This document shows positions 17,798 through 26,866 of a stretch of DNA of 64,000 nt, piece after piece. The position numbers were made by a program, and so were the translations under genes. Location: assembly GCA_963845445.1 (NCBI GenBank), contig CAWJSE010000002.1:186001-250000 (forward strand), in the 5' to 3' direction. Under the pieces are notes generated by a model that worked only from the letters and a program-made list of their open reading frames with translations, had not been told where the DNA came from and did not search any database. Within the stretch, counting starts at the first letter, position 1. Each line of letters opens with the position of its first letter. Origin of the DNA: JABDBL01 sp963845445. Lineage in GTDB: Bacteria > Cyanobacteriota > Vampirovibrionia > Obscuribacterales > Obscuribacteraceae.

Positions 17798-19357
17798 TCA
17801 AGATGATAAAACTGGTTCTTCAATTCTTTTAAATACAGGACCTGTTAATTTAGTCATTTGTCCTATTTTAATGGTATCGAATAAAGTATCATGTCGGCTT
17901 GTGAAGTCTTGGGATTTTATTATTTCAGCTATAGGCTTTTCAAATCCAAGTTGCAACCATATTCCTTCAGCAATATTAGGAATGAAGGGATAAAGCAGAA
18001 CAGTTACCAACCGCAATATCTCCAATGCCGCGTACAAAACGGATTCTGCCTCGGCTGGTTTTCCTTCTTTAAAGAGAGTCCATGGTTTTTTGTCGTTTAT
18101 GTATTTGTTTACCGCATCCACCAAAAAGAAAATTACTTCTAGTGCTTTGGCAAATTCTAGGCGAGACATATGAGTTTCAAAATTCATACGCAATGCGCTG
18201 GCTTGATCGCTCCAATGTTTATCTAAACTGACATTTGGCACGGCTCCATTGCAGTTTTTTTGCACTAAAGTCAATGTCCGATTGAGCAAATTACCTAAGT
18301 TATTTGCCAGGTCAGCATTCACTCTTCGAATCAATTCTTCTTTTGAGAAATCGCCATCTTGGTCAAATGGCGTGCAAGATAAAAGGGCAAACCTTACGGC
18401 ATCCGAACCGTATTCGGCAGCCAAAGCCAAAGGATCAATAACGTTTCCCAGTGATTTGCTAATTTTTTGTCCTTCAACTGTAATAAAGCCATGCCCATAA
18501 ACTTGCTTTGGTAAAGCTAGGTCGGCAGACATAAGCATTGCGGGCCAATAGATGGCGTGGAATTTAGTTATGTCTTTACCGATTAAATGCAGGTCGGCTG
18601 GCCAGAATTGATCCATTGTTTCTTTATTGTCAGGAAAGCCAACGGCAGTAATATAGTTAGTGAGAGCGTCTAGCCAGACGTAGATAACTTGATTATCATC
18701 ACCTGGAACCGGTACACCCCAATTCAAAGACTTTCTTGATCGAGTAACACTAAAGTCTCCCAATTCAGGATCGTCAAGCTGGTTGAGCACCTGATTAAAG
18801 CGAGATTCTGGGCGCAGTGCATTAACATTGTCTTGTAGCCATTTTTTAATATCAGCCTTATATTTGGTCAGTTTGAAAAAATAGTTTTCTTCGCTTAATT
18901 CTTTGGGTTTAGTTTTATGGGCTGGGCAATTACCATTTTCGTCCAAATCTCGTTCTCGCACGAAGTCTTCGCAGCCCTCACAATACAAACCTTTATAGGA
19001 GGCTTTATAAATGTCTCCTTTAGCCTGTAAGCGAGTAAAAATCTCTTGCGAAGCTTTATAATGCCGCTTTTGTGTAGTGCGAATGAAATAATCATAAGAA
19101 ATGTCTAGAACGCCCCAGGCAGATTTAAATTCTTCTGCCATTTGGTCGCAAAATTTTTGTGGTTCTATACCGGCTTGTTTAGCAGCTTTTTCAATTTTTG
19201 AGCCATGTTCGTCAAGACCGGTGACGAAAAATACCGTCCTGCCGAGCAAACGGTAAAATCGGGCTAAAACATCGGCGGCTATCTTTTCATATGCATGACC
19301 TATATGTGGCTTGGCATTAACATAATCAATGGCTGTAGTAATGTAGTATTTTTCCAT
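17798..19357 (-). CDS. metG: Methionyl-tRNA synthetase
   Basis: This enzyme charges tRNA-Met. The class I signature is PHIGHAYE (HIGH) close to the N-terminus, with KISKSLG standing for KMSKS. The CxxC-CxxC zinc knuckle is partly visible (YCEGCEDF). The C-terminal dimerisation domain of long forms is absent, so this is the short form of about 519 residues. I start at MEKYYITTAIDY (19357); the frame extends 19 codons further, but those residues have no family counterpart. No T-box or other leader is seen. Confidence 0.95.
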   Translation of the reverse strand: MEKYYITTAIDYVNAKPHIGHAYEKIAADVLARFYRLLGRTVFFVTGLDEHGSKIEKAAKQAGIEPQKFCDQMAEEFKSAWGVLDISYDYFIRTTQKRHYKASQEIFTRLQAKGDIYKASYKGLYCEGCEDFVRERDLDENGNCPAHKTKPKELSEENYFFKLTKYKADIKKWLQDNVNALRPESRFNQVLNQLDDPELGDFSVTRSRKSLNWGVPVPGDDNQVIYVWLDALTNYITAVGFPDNKETMDQFWPADLHLIGKDITKFHAIYWPAMLMSADLALPKQVYGHGFITVEGQKISKSLGNVIDPLALAAEYGSDAVRFALLSCTPFDQDGDFSKEELIRRVNADLANNLGNLLNRTLTLVQKNCNGAVPNVSLDKHWSDQASALRMNFETHMSRLEFAKALEVIFFLVDAVNKYINDKKPWTLFKEGKPAEAESVLYAALEILRLVTVLLYPFIPNIAEGIWLQLGFEKPIAEIIKSQDFTSRHDTLFDTIKIGQMTKLTGPVFKRIEEPVLSS

Positions 19358-19567
19358 ATCATTTAGTCTTGAGATTGCGGTAAACTTAACGTATCGAAGC
19401 GATTTATGCTGCAACGCTAATAGTAAATAAAAGAGGGTAAATTGCTAATAAGCCCCTTGAAAGGCTCATAATAATATCAGAAAGTTGTAAGCAAGCCAAA
19501 AATTCTAAGGCAAATGCTGAGCTAAATATACAAGTAACACATAATAAGAGATTTGGGCAGGTAAATT

Positions 19568-20833
19568 GTGAAAGAAGAGGAAAAGGCTGATTTTAGTGAT
19601 TTTAAGGGCAATGCGCTTACTAATAAAACAATAGTATTAGGAGTAAGCGGTGGTATTGCTGCCTATAAAGCATGTGATTTAGCATCTTTAATGCGACATG
19701 CTGGTGCCAATGTTCATACCATTCTTACCCCAGCTGCTGCTAAATTTGTGAGCCCTTTGACTTTTCAGACTTTGACCCGTAATGCAGCTCATTGTGAGCA
19801 GTTTGGCGATGATATGGATTGGCGCCCTGAACATATTGATTTAGCGCAAAGAGCTGACTTATTTGTAATTGCGCCAGCAACAGCTAATTTGATAGCAAAG
19901 CTGGCCTTAGGCATCTGTGATGATTTATTGACAACAACCGTCTTAGCAACTAAGGCCAAAGTTTTAATTGTCCCAGCCATGAATCCTAGAATGATGGAAC
20001 ATCCTGCGACTCAAGATAATTTGGCCATGTTGGAAAACCGCTATCGTTATAAAATTATTCCGCCAGAGACCGGCGAAGTTGCTTGTGGAGATTGGGGATC
20101 AGGCAAGATGGCTTCTATAGATACTATTATGGCAACTATTCAGGGGCAATTATTTGATCATCAAATATTAGGTGGTAAAAATATCCTAGTCACTGCCGGT
20201 GGTACTAGAGAGCCGATAGATCCGGTGCGTTTCATTGGTAATAAATCTTCTGGTAAAATGGGCGTAGCTATGGCTGATGCTGCCTATTCCCGGGGAGCTG
20301 CAGTTAAGCTTATTTCTACAGTAGCAGTTGATCGCCCCTATCCGGTGATTGTTGTTGAAACTGCTTTAGAAATGCAAGAAGCAGTAGAAGGTGAATTTGA
20401 TAGTTGCGATGCTTTGGTTATGACTGCTGCAGTGGCAGACTATAGGCCGCTAGCTGTTTCAGTGCATAAAATCAAAAAAAGTGTTTCTGAGGACTTCTCT
20501 TTGGAATTAACAAAAAATCCCGATATCCTAGATCTTCTGGGACAAATTAAGCGTCCGGATCAAGTGATTATAGGCTTTGCGGCTGAATCAGAAGAACTTT
20601 TGACTAATACAGCAGAAAAACTACAGCGTAAGAACCTGGATGTCATTGTTGGAAATGACATCAGTGTTCCAGACATTGGCTTTGGTAGTGATGATAATGC
20701 TGTTGTCATAATGAGCGCTTCTGGTGAACGCGAAACACTACCGCGTATGCCAAAGCGAGCCATAGCAGAGCATTTATGCGATATTATCTCTAAAGCTTTA
20801 GCGCAGAGAACAAAAACCAGTCTGAAAATATAG
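19568..20833 (+). CDS. coaBC: Bifunctional phosphopantothenoylcysteine decarboxylase/synthetase
   Basis: This enzyme performs two steps of coenzyme A synthesis. The N-terminal CoaC domain is a flavoprotein with GVSGGIAAYKA, an active-site His region (EHIDLAQRAD), APATANLIAKL and PAMNPRMMEHPA. The C-terminal CoaB domain has TAGGTREPIDPVRFI, NKSSGKMG and AAVADYRP. The length of 421 residues is slightly long because about 15 charged residues precede the core. The start is GTG. The next cluster follows after an 81-base gap. Confidence 0.96.
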   Translation: MKEEEKADFSDFKGNALTNKTIVLGVSGGIAAYKACDLASLMRHAGANVHTILTPAAAKFVSPLTFQTLTRNAAHCEQFGDDMDWRPEHIDLAQRADLFVIAPATANLIAKLALGICDDLLTTTVLATKAKVLIVPAMNPRMMEHPATQDNLAMLENRYRYKIIPPETGEVACGDWGSGKMASIDTIMATIQGQLFDHQILGGKNILVTAGGTREPIDPVRFIGNKSSGKMGVAMADAAYSRGAAVKLISTVAVDRPYPVIVVETALEMQEAVEGEFDSCDALVMTAAVADYRPLAVSVHKIKKSVSEDFSLELTKNPDILDLLGQIKRPDQVIIGFAAESEELLTNTAEKLQRKNLDVIVGNDISVPDIGFGSDDNAVVIMSASGERETLPRMPKRAIAEHLCDIISKALAQRTKTSLKI

Positions 20834-20914
20834 AAGTTAATCAAAATTTGCTATTTATTCTGATTAATATTTACCTAAGTGTTATACTCAAACAAGACCC
20901 GGAGGGGGAAGCTT

Positions 20915-21283
20915 ATGCAGCAAAATAATTCTAATTCATCTGATACAGAGCAATCTGGTGGTTCAGTAACTTTCTGGATGGTTGGTTTCCTGGTTGGTAT
21001 ATTCGGCGGAATGACGCTAGCCCTTTTGACAACGCCTAAATCAGGTAGTGAAGTTAGGGGTGTGCTCAAAAAGACGGCCAAGGATATCCCCAGTAGAATG
21101 ACTGAAGTTCTCGATGATTCTTTAGACCTTTATGCGTCGGCTGTTAATTATTTTCAGTTGGTTGTTGAAGAACAAGCTCAGAGAATGAAAAAAGCTGTGG
21201 CGGCTGGCAAATTGGCTGCTGCAAAAAAGAGAGAAGAATTAGAACTGGGTGGTTCTTCAGTATTACCATTTCAGCATCGTTAA
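20915..21283 (+). CDS. YtxH-domain small membrane protein
   Basis: A 122-residue protein with a polar Ser/Asn-rich N-terminus, one membrane segment followed by TTPKSGSEVRG, the hallmark of YtxH proteins, and a helical, charged C-terminal half. Family members are linked to general stress or envelope functions. The ATG at 20915 follows GGAGGGGG, a strong ribosome binding site, so the frame start at 20879 is rejected. An extended -10 (TGTTATACT, 20880-20888) lies just upstream. First gene of a group of three envelope genes before rluB. Confidence 0.8.
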   Translation: MQQNNSNSSDTEQSGGSVTFWMVGFLVGIFGGMTLALLTTPKSGSEVRGVLKKTAKDIPSRMTEVLDDSLDLYASAVNYFQLVVEEQAQRMKKAVAAGKLAAAKKREELELGGSSVLPFQHR

Positions 21284-21289
21284 GTAGAT

Positions 21290-21691
21290 ATGGACCAGCT
21301 TAACACTGTATTGAATGCTAATTTGAATATCTTTGTGGTTTTTAGCTTACTTTGTTTAAGTATTGCTTTGCTAATACTCGTGGGTGTGGCACTGAGCCTG
21401 GTGCCTCAAGCATTTAGGACCATGAATGCGTTTGAAAGATTAGCTGATACTGTATCGACCGAATTGCAACCGACACTATCTGAGGCTGCCAAATTATTGG
21501 GCGGTGTGTTGAAATTGCAAGATATTGCCCAAAGCAGTGTTTCCAACGTTACCGGCAAAGTAGAAGATGTGACAGTTAATTTATCGCGAGCAGCTGATGG
21601 AGCTAAGAAGGGAAGCAGTATTCTAGGCGCCGGTCTTTTGGCTGGTTTACAGGCGTATTTGCATGCTAAAGAAGAACACACAGAGGGGTAA
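21290..21691 (+). CDS. Single-pass membrane protein, DUF948-like
   Basis: A 133-residue protein with one N-terminal membrane segment (about 14-40) and a long amphipathic helical region with periodic hydrophobics (FERLADTVSTELQPTLSEAA). The layout resembles the DUF948 family that often accompanies YtxH proteins. It starts six bases after the first YtxH gene and stops five bases before the second, so the three form one operon. The function is unknown. Confidence 0.7.
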   Translation: MDQLNTVLNANLNIFVVFSLLCLSIALLILVGVALSLVPQAFRTMNAFERLADTVSTELQPTLSEAAKLLGGVLKLQDIAQSSVSNVTGKVEDVTVNLSRAADGAKKGSSILGAGLLAGLQAYLHAKEEHTEG

Positions 21692-21696
21692 ACAGA

Positions 21697-21960
21697 ATGA
21701 GTTTCAATAGATTTATTGAGGGTATTGCGATAGGCGGAATGCTTGGTTTTATTTGTGGTTTACTCTCAGCCCCTAAATCCGGCGCTGAGTTACGTAAGCA
21801 ATTAGTTGATGATTCAGAAGATTTGTACAAGCAGGCAACTGAATCAATTCACGATATGAAGTCTAAAACGAGCGAGGCGATTTCTACCTTACAGGCTAAA
21901 GGAGAAGATCTCTTGAAAATGGCTTCCGAAAATATACCCAGCAAAAAAGAACCGGTTTAA
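21697..21960 (+). CDS. YtxH-domain small membrane protein (second)
   Basis: An 87-residue protein with a glycine-rich membrane segment (IAIGGMLGFICGLL) followed by SAPKSGAELRKQL, the YtxH signature. The C-terminal two thirds form a predicted amphipathic helix. It is similar to the gene at 20915 but lacks the Ser/Asn-rich leader. It is followed eight bases later by rluB. Confidence 0.82.
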   Translation: MSFNRFIEGIAIGGMLGFICGLLSAPKSGAELRKQLVDDSEDLYKQATESIHDMKSKTSEAISTLQAKGEDLLKMASENIPSKKEPV

Positions 21961-21968
21961 GCTGAGCT

Positions 21969-22742
21969 TTGAAACCAAGTAAGCTAGTTCGTCTCAATAG
22001 AGCTATCGCCTCTTGTGGCATTTGCTCAAGAAGAGCTGCAGATGAGTTGATAACTGCTGGCAAAGTAAAAGTTAATGGTAGATCTGTTTTTGATTACAAT
22101 TTGTTGGTTGACTTAGATAAGGACCGTCTTAACGTTGCGGGAGAGAATTTATTCGTTCGTAATCACGAATACGTTCTATTGCACAAACCTAAGGGAGTAG
22201 TCAGTACCTGTCAAGACGAATTTAGCAGAAATAATATTATCGATTTGTTACCCAAGAAATTGCAACACTTAAGACCTGCTGGCAGGCTCGACTATGACTC
22301 ATCTGGACTTATGCTGCTCACTAACGACGGGGAATTGATAAATAGCTTGACGCATCCAAGCTGTGAGATTGAAAAAACTTATCAAATTATTGTGTCAGGC
22401 CCAGTTACAACTGCAGCGCTTATGGAACTGGCTTCCGGTATTAATTTAAAGGAAGCCAAGACAAAAGAAGCTGGGGTACGTCTTATTCAATCCGGCGAGC
22501 ACCAATCGAGTATAGAAATTATTATTAAGGAGGGCAAAAATAGGCAATTAAGAAGAATGTGTGCCCAGCTTGGTTTGCCTGTATTGCGATTAGTCAGAAC
22601 GGGTGTAAGTAAGCTACAATTAGGTAACTTGGCCGCGGGCAAATGGAGATATCTCGGTCAAAACGAATTATTCGACTTACGCAAAGACCTAAAAATTCAA
22701 CAAAGAAAAGATGAGCTTAGATCAAATAGGTCAAAAACTTAA
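21969..22742 (+). CDS. rluB: 23S rRNA pseudouridine synthase RluB family
   Basis: An RsuA/RluB-family enzyme that isomerises a uridine in rRNA to pseudouridine. An S4 RNA-binding domain (about 6-52, SRRAADELI) precedes the catalytic domain with GRLDYDSSGLMLLTNDG, in which Asp108 is the expected nucleophile, and GKNRQLRRM. The length of 257 residues fits. The TTG at 21969 is the only start before the S4 domain. The 3' end overlaps the rodZ start by 32 bases. Confidence 0.92.
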   Translation: MKPSKLVRLNRAIASCGICSRRAADELITAGKVKVNGRSVFDYNLLVDLDKDRLNVAGENLFVRNHEYVLLHKPKGVVSTCQDEFSRNNIIDLLPKKLQHLRPAGRLDYDSSGLMLLTNDGELINSLTHPSCEIEKTYQIIVSGPVTTAALMELASGINLKEAKTKEAGVRLIQSGEHQSSIEIIIKEGKNRQLRRMCAQLGLPVLRLVRTGVSKLQLGNLAAGKWRYLGQNELFDLRKDLKIQQRKDELRSNRSKT

Positions 22743-23871
22743 ATCGGCCCGTGACATTACCGGGCTTTCTCTTGCACAGATTCAGGAGAAGACCAAAATT
22801 CCTTATAATCATCTGGCATCAATTGATGCCGGCAATTTTGATGACTTGCCTGAGCCAGTTTATGTTTCTGGCTTTATCAGACGATATGCCGAGTGCGTTG
22901 GGCTGGATGCGCAAGAATTAGTTGAACAATATAGAGGCGAATTGAATGCTGTCTCCGGACAAGCAAAAAAAGGCCGCATGCTCTTTAAAGCACAGAAAAA
23001 TAATGGCAATAACATGCCAACACAAACAACCTACTACAATCGCCAACGCATAGAAAAGGCTGCGCCGAATTTGTTTAAGCTGGTGCCGTTCTATGCTTTA
23101 TGGATCATTTTAATTCTGGTTTTAATCGTTTATTTAGTGAACAGGCAAGGGGAAATAGAGCAGAATCAGCAAGATGCCAGCTTATTAACGCTAAAGCAAT
23201 CAACTTCCACTATTACTGCTGCGAAAGTTTTACCAGTCACTACACCGGCGATAGAACCGCACACTGAGAAGACTGCCGACAATCATTCTGAACTTGCTAC
23301 ACCAGTTGCTAATGACACATATCGAATTAGTATAAAAGCCAAAAACCATGTTTGGGTCGAAGTAAAGGCAGTTAGCAGCGGAGAGTCTCTTTTTAATGGC
23401 TTCCTTGAGGCAGGCGATACACATGATTTTTCTGATAAAGAAGGGCTAAGAATAAGGGCCGGCAACGCTGGTAACGTTGCAGTGACTGCTTTGGGTAAAA
23501 CATCCGACCTTGGTCAACCTGGCAAGATTGCCGAAAAAATATTTGCTACCAATAAAGTCAGTCAAGTAGCAGAGGGTCAAGCAAGCGAGAGTGTACGCGA
23601 TGAAGTACTGCATAAGTCTATTTCGTCTACCACTACTGGGCCAAATGCCACTGCTACTAAAAAACCAGCCAACGAAGCGATAATCGCCAGAAAGCCAGGG
23701 AACGAAAGTACAGTAAGTAAAAAAGCTACGAGCACGAAGACTACATCTAAACCAGCTCATACTGTTAGAGAAGATTTGCCCAATGATGCTGCCCCCCTTG
23801 CTACTGAGCCTAACAATCAGAGTCCCACTAGTAATAAGGCACTTGACGTGCCTTATCGCTATTCTGAATAA
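22711..23871 (+). CDS. rodZ: RodZ-like helix-turn-helix membrane protein
   Basis: The domain order is an HTH_25 domain (about 4-70: LKSARDITGLSLAQIQEKT and VSGFIRRYA), a basic linker, one membrane segment (about 124-145), a low-complexity stretch, a DUF4115 beta domain (ISIKAKNHVWVEVKA) and a Thr/Lys/Ala-rich tail of about 110 residues. RodZ links MreB to the elongasome, so this gene complements the mre operon at 1.6-6 kb. A 9-bp hairpin (23834-23856) lies at its very end. The start is inside the rluB reading frame, so the two are translated together. Confidence 0.88.
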   Translation: MSLDQIGQKLKSARDITGLSLAQIQEKTKIPYNHLASIDAGNFDDLPEPVYVSGFIRRYAECVGLDAQELVEQYRGELNAVSGQAKKGRMLFKAQKNNGNNMPTQTTYYNRQRIEKAAPNLFKLVPFYALWIILILVLIVYLVNRQGEIEQNQQDASLLTLKQSTSTITAAKVLPVTTPAIEPHTEKTADNHSELATPVANDTYRISIKAKNHVWVEVKAVSSGESLFNGFLEAGDTHDFSDKEGLRIRAGNAGNVAVTALGKTSDLGQPGKIAEKIFATNKVSQVAEGQASESVRDEVLHKSISSTTTGPNATATKKPANEAIIARKPGNESTVSKKATSTKTTSKPAHTVREDLPNDAAPLATEPNNQSPTSNKALDVPYRYSE

Positions 23872-23936
23872 GTATTTATTTGTTAAGGATTACAGCAATA
23901 CAATGGCGGCGATGAGACAGGCACAGTGGAGAACAT

Positions 23937-24408
23937 GGAAACGCGCGGAGAGAGCGAAGGATGAAGCGAGCGGAGCGCTGTAATAAAAGCAGGTCTGAGC
24001 GAAGCAAGCGCGCCGGTGAGGCGTGCGTTAGCGTAGCGGTTAAGGAAACGCGCGGAGAGAGCGAAGGATGAAGCGAGCGGAGCGCTGTAATAAAAGCAGG
24101 TCTGAGCGAAGCAAGCGCGCCGGTGAGGCGTGCGTTAGCGTAGCGGTTAAGGAAACGCGCAGAGAGAGCGAAGGATGAAGCGAGCGGAGCGCTGTAATAA
24201 AAGCAGGTCTGAGCGAAGCAAGCGCGCCGGTGAGGCGTGCGTTAGCGTAGCGGTTAAGGAAACGCGCAGAGAGAGCGAAGGATGAAGCGAGCGGAGCGCT
24301 GTAATAAAAGCAGGTCTGAGCGAAGCAAGCGCGCCGGTGAGGCGTGCGTTAGCGTAGCGGTTAAGGAAACGCGCAGAGAGAGCGAAGGATGAAGCGAGCG
24401 GAGCGCTT
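23937..24408. repeat. 107-bp tandem repeat array, 4.4 copies
   Basis: A unit of exactly 107 bp begins at 23941, 24048, 24155, 24262 and 24369, with the last copy broken off at about 24408. Copies are nearly identical; the first two carry CGCGCGGAGAG and the others CGCGCAGAGAG. The array is visibly richer in G+C than its flanks and is full of GAGCGAAG/AAGCGAGCGGAGCGC words. The period is not a multiple of three, and open frames across it are not convincing genes. It fills most of the 627-base gap between rodZ and rimO. There are no unique spacers, so it is not a CRISPR array. Confidence 0.97.
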
Positions 24409-24498
24409 AAATAAGAATCTAAGCAAAAGTTAAACAATCATTGTGAGTTGTCAGCAATATAGTAATATTGGTGACTTCCGACAAGAGGAGTATGTGAT

Positions 24499-25839
24499 TT
24501 GTACCAGCCGAAAATAGGCGTTGTTTCTTTAGGTTGTCCTAAAAATACTGCTGACACAGAGGTCATGTTGGGCCTCCTCAGCGAAGCTGGTTTTCCGGTT
24601 ACTTTTGATGAGGAAGAGGCGGATATTTGTCTGGTGAACACTTGCTCTTTTATTGGTGAAGCAAGAAAAGAGTCTGTGCGCACTTTAGTCGAATTAGCTC
24701 AAGCAGGTAAAGAACTAGTCATTGCTGGCTGTATGGCGCAGCACTACAAACAAGATTTACTGGATGAGATTCCAGAAGCCCGTGCTCTGATTGGCACTGG
24801 CGATATACATAAGGTAGTAGAAGTAATTAGTGCAATTGCTCAAGATAAAAAGATACGCATCAACGCTGTCAGTGAGAAGCCCACTTACATTACCGAAGAC
24901 TTGTTACCACGCTTATCAACAAACTTAGGCCCCTTTGCTTATTTAAAAATTGCAGAAGGATGCAATCACACCTGCAGTTTTTGTATCATCCCTCAACTGC
25001 GTGGAAAGTTTCGATCGCGTAGCATAGAGTCATTGGTTGTGGAAGCAAAGATGCTGGTTGCAAATGGAGCAAAGGAAATCATACTCGTTTCTCAAGACAC
25101 CACATATTATGGCTTAGATATTTATCAACGCCAGGCATTACCTGAATTGTTGGAAGCACTACACGCAATTGAGGATTTGCATTGGATAAGGATCATGTAT
25201 GCCTATCCCACTGAAGTAAATGAATCCTTACTGCAAACAATTGCTAAATTACCCAAAGTAGTTAAATATATTGATATTCCCCTTCAACACAGTCATCCAC
25301 AAGTTCTTTCACAAATGGCTCGACCACTCAATCCTGAGAAAGTAGTGGAAAAAATTCGCAAATATATTCCAGAAGCACGCATCCGCACCACTTTCATTGT
25401 TGGGTTTCCCGGTGAAACTGAAGAACATTTTGAGCACTTGCTGATATTCATAAAAGCACATCGCTTTGATCGGTTAGGTGTTTTTACTTATTCACGAGAG
25501 ACCGAAGTGCCTAGCGGCCATATGGAAAATCAAATCAAAGAATCAGTTAAAAAAGCTCGCCGTTCGATTCTTATGAAAGCACAACATGAAATCGCTTCCG
25601 AGCTTAATGCCAAACTCATCGGTTGCGAAATACCTGTATTGATTGAAGAATATGATAGCCAGCGCAATGTGTATAAAGGACGTTCAGCCTGGGATGCTCC
25701 CCAAATTGATAATCAAGTTTATGTCAAAGATCCAGAAGGCAAAATAAATATAGGTGAAATCGTTGCAGTAAAAATTGATAAAGCCGATACTTATGATCTT
25801 TTGGCCAAACAATTAGTATGGCTGCAGATCACTCACTAG
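24499..25839 (+). CDS. rimO: Ribosomal protein S12 methylthiotransferase RimO
   Basis: This radical-SAM enzyme adds a methylthio group to Asp88 of ribosomal protein S12. The N-terminal domain has GVVSLGCPKNTADTE, with cluster cysteines at 13 and near 49 and 78. The radical-SAM motif is CNHTCSFCIIPQLRGKFRSR, typical of RimO more than MiaB. A TRAM domain closes the protein. The TTG at 24499 lies eight bases after AAGAGGAG and no ATG is in a suitable place. Confidence 0.95.
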   Translation: MYQPKIGVVSLGCPKNTADTEVMLGLLSEAGFPVTFDEEEADICLVNTCSFIGEARKESVRTLVELAQAGKELVIAGCMAQHYKQDLLDEIPEARALIGTGDIHKVVEVISAIAQDKKIRINAVSEKPTYITEDLLPRLSTNLGPFAYLKIAEGCNHTCSFCIIPQLRGKFRSRSIESLVVEAKMLVANGAKEIILVSQDTTYYGLDIYQRQALPELLEALHAIEDLHWIRIMYAYPTEVNESLLQTIAKLPKVVKYIDIPLQHSHPQVLSQMARPLNPEKVVEKIRKYIPEARIRTTFIVGFPGETEEHFEHLLIFIKAHRFDRLGVFTYSRETEVPSGHMENQIKESVKKARRSILMKAQHEIASELNAKLIGCEIPVLIEEYDSQRNVYKGRSAWDAPQIDNQVYVKDPEGKINIGEIVAVKIDKADTYDLLAKQLVWLQITH

Positions 25840-25939
25840 ATACCTCTTTGAGTTTAAGTTGCTCCTAAATTCATTTGATTGTTTAGCCAGGCGCGTAGCC
25901 CCGAGTATGCAAGATCTATTATTCATTTTGCAGCTCTTC

Positions 25940-26866
25940 CTAAAGTTTTAATTTTGTATCGGGCTTTGTATTTTGAGTGCCAGGCATTACGTAGACATAT
26001 AGCAAGCCGAAAAAAGGTAGTAGAAGCAAGACAGTTGCTATTGTTACGTCCGTTGCAAAAGTCGGCCAACCATATTTCCAAAATTCAGCGGCCAGACCGC
26101 ACGTATAGCCCAGCCACACAAGCATAAACAAGCTCAATATATTGCGATTAAAAGCCCTAGTCACAAAAAACCAAATAATGGTTAAGCTGAGAATTCCAGA
26201 TATAAATCCAACGAAAAAATCTTGCCAATAGCGCGTGCCTGAATTACAGAGTAAATACAATATTGAGCTTGCTCCTAAGGCACGCCAATAAGTATTTATA
26301 CGTAAGCATCTGCAAATAGCAATTGCTAATCCCAGTGTTAGTGGGGCAGTGATTAATTGCAATAATAAATGATTTCCCATAGCCAGCGGACCCAAGAAAG
26401 AATTAGTAATGATGTTGAGATAATCCGATGGTTTGGAGGCACTGACCTCGTGAGCAAAGTAGAAATTGATGGCACGGCTTAACAGCACGCATAACCATGT
26501 AGCACTTAACATTGAAATGCTCAGCACAATTGCATCCAGAAGCATTGCCCGGTAGACCTTCAAATAGACATGTTTGCTGAAATTAACAAACGTTTCGTAC
26601 AAAACTGTTTTTACTCTGAGCTTAATTGTTTCGGTGCTTCCCGCTAAAACAATTGCAATACCGAAGACGCCGACTCCGAATATAAATACCATGCCCACCA
26701 AGCCCCCTATTGCTGCTATTACATAGAATGTATTAAGGGGTACTGTGTTTTTGTAATAGTTGAAAAATGTATTTAGGCTATTTAGGCTATTGATTGTATG
26801 GCCAGCTAAAACTAAAGCACCTAATATCAGAGCATGTCGCCAACGAACTTTGTTATTCCTAAAAGA
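25940..26866 (-). CDS. C-terminal membrane domain of the PepSY/CPBP protein (separated by frameshift)
   Basis: This frame encodes about 300 residues with seven or more membrane segments. It starts in mid-fold (NNKVRWRHALILG). The same motif, KNIRWRFVIG, follows the first PepSY-like region in the gene upstream (26827-29355), so this is the continuation of its second half. Joining needs one extra T in the T5/T4 region (plus strand 26861-26870). An ATG at 26974 opens the frame earlier, but its first 35 residues come from antisense-like translation of the other frame and look non-native. The function is unknown. Confidence 0.6.
   Translation of the reverse strand, partial: SFRNNKVRWRHALILGALVLAGHTINSLNSLNTFFNYYKNTVPLNTFYVIAAIGGLVGMVFIFGVGVFGIAIVLAGSTETIKLRVKTVLYETFVNFSKHVYLKVYRAMLLDAIVLSISMLSATWLCVLLSRAINFYFAHEVSASKPSDYLNIITNSFLGPLAMGNHLLLQLITAPLTLGLAIAICRCLRINTYWRALGASSILYLLCNSGTRYWQDFFVGFISGILSLTIIWFFVTRAFNRNILSLFMLVWLGYTCGLAAEFWKYGWPTFATDVTIATVLLLLPFFGLLYVYVMPGTQNTKPDTKLKL

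Noticed and set aside
23937..24408. CRISPR array
   Set aside because: Units are contiguous with no unique spacers, and no cas genes are in the window.
24147..24437. Minus-strand open frame across the 107-bp array
   Set aside because: Its protein is a product of the repeat in which the frame happens to stay open, and the 107-bp period shifts the frame in each copy.
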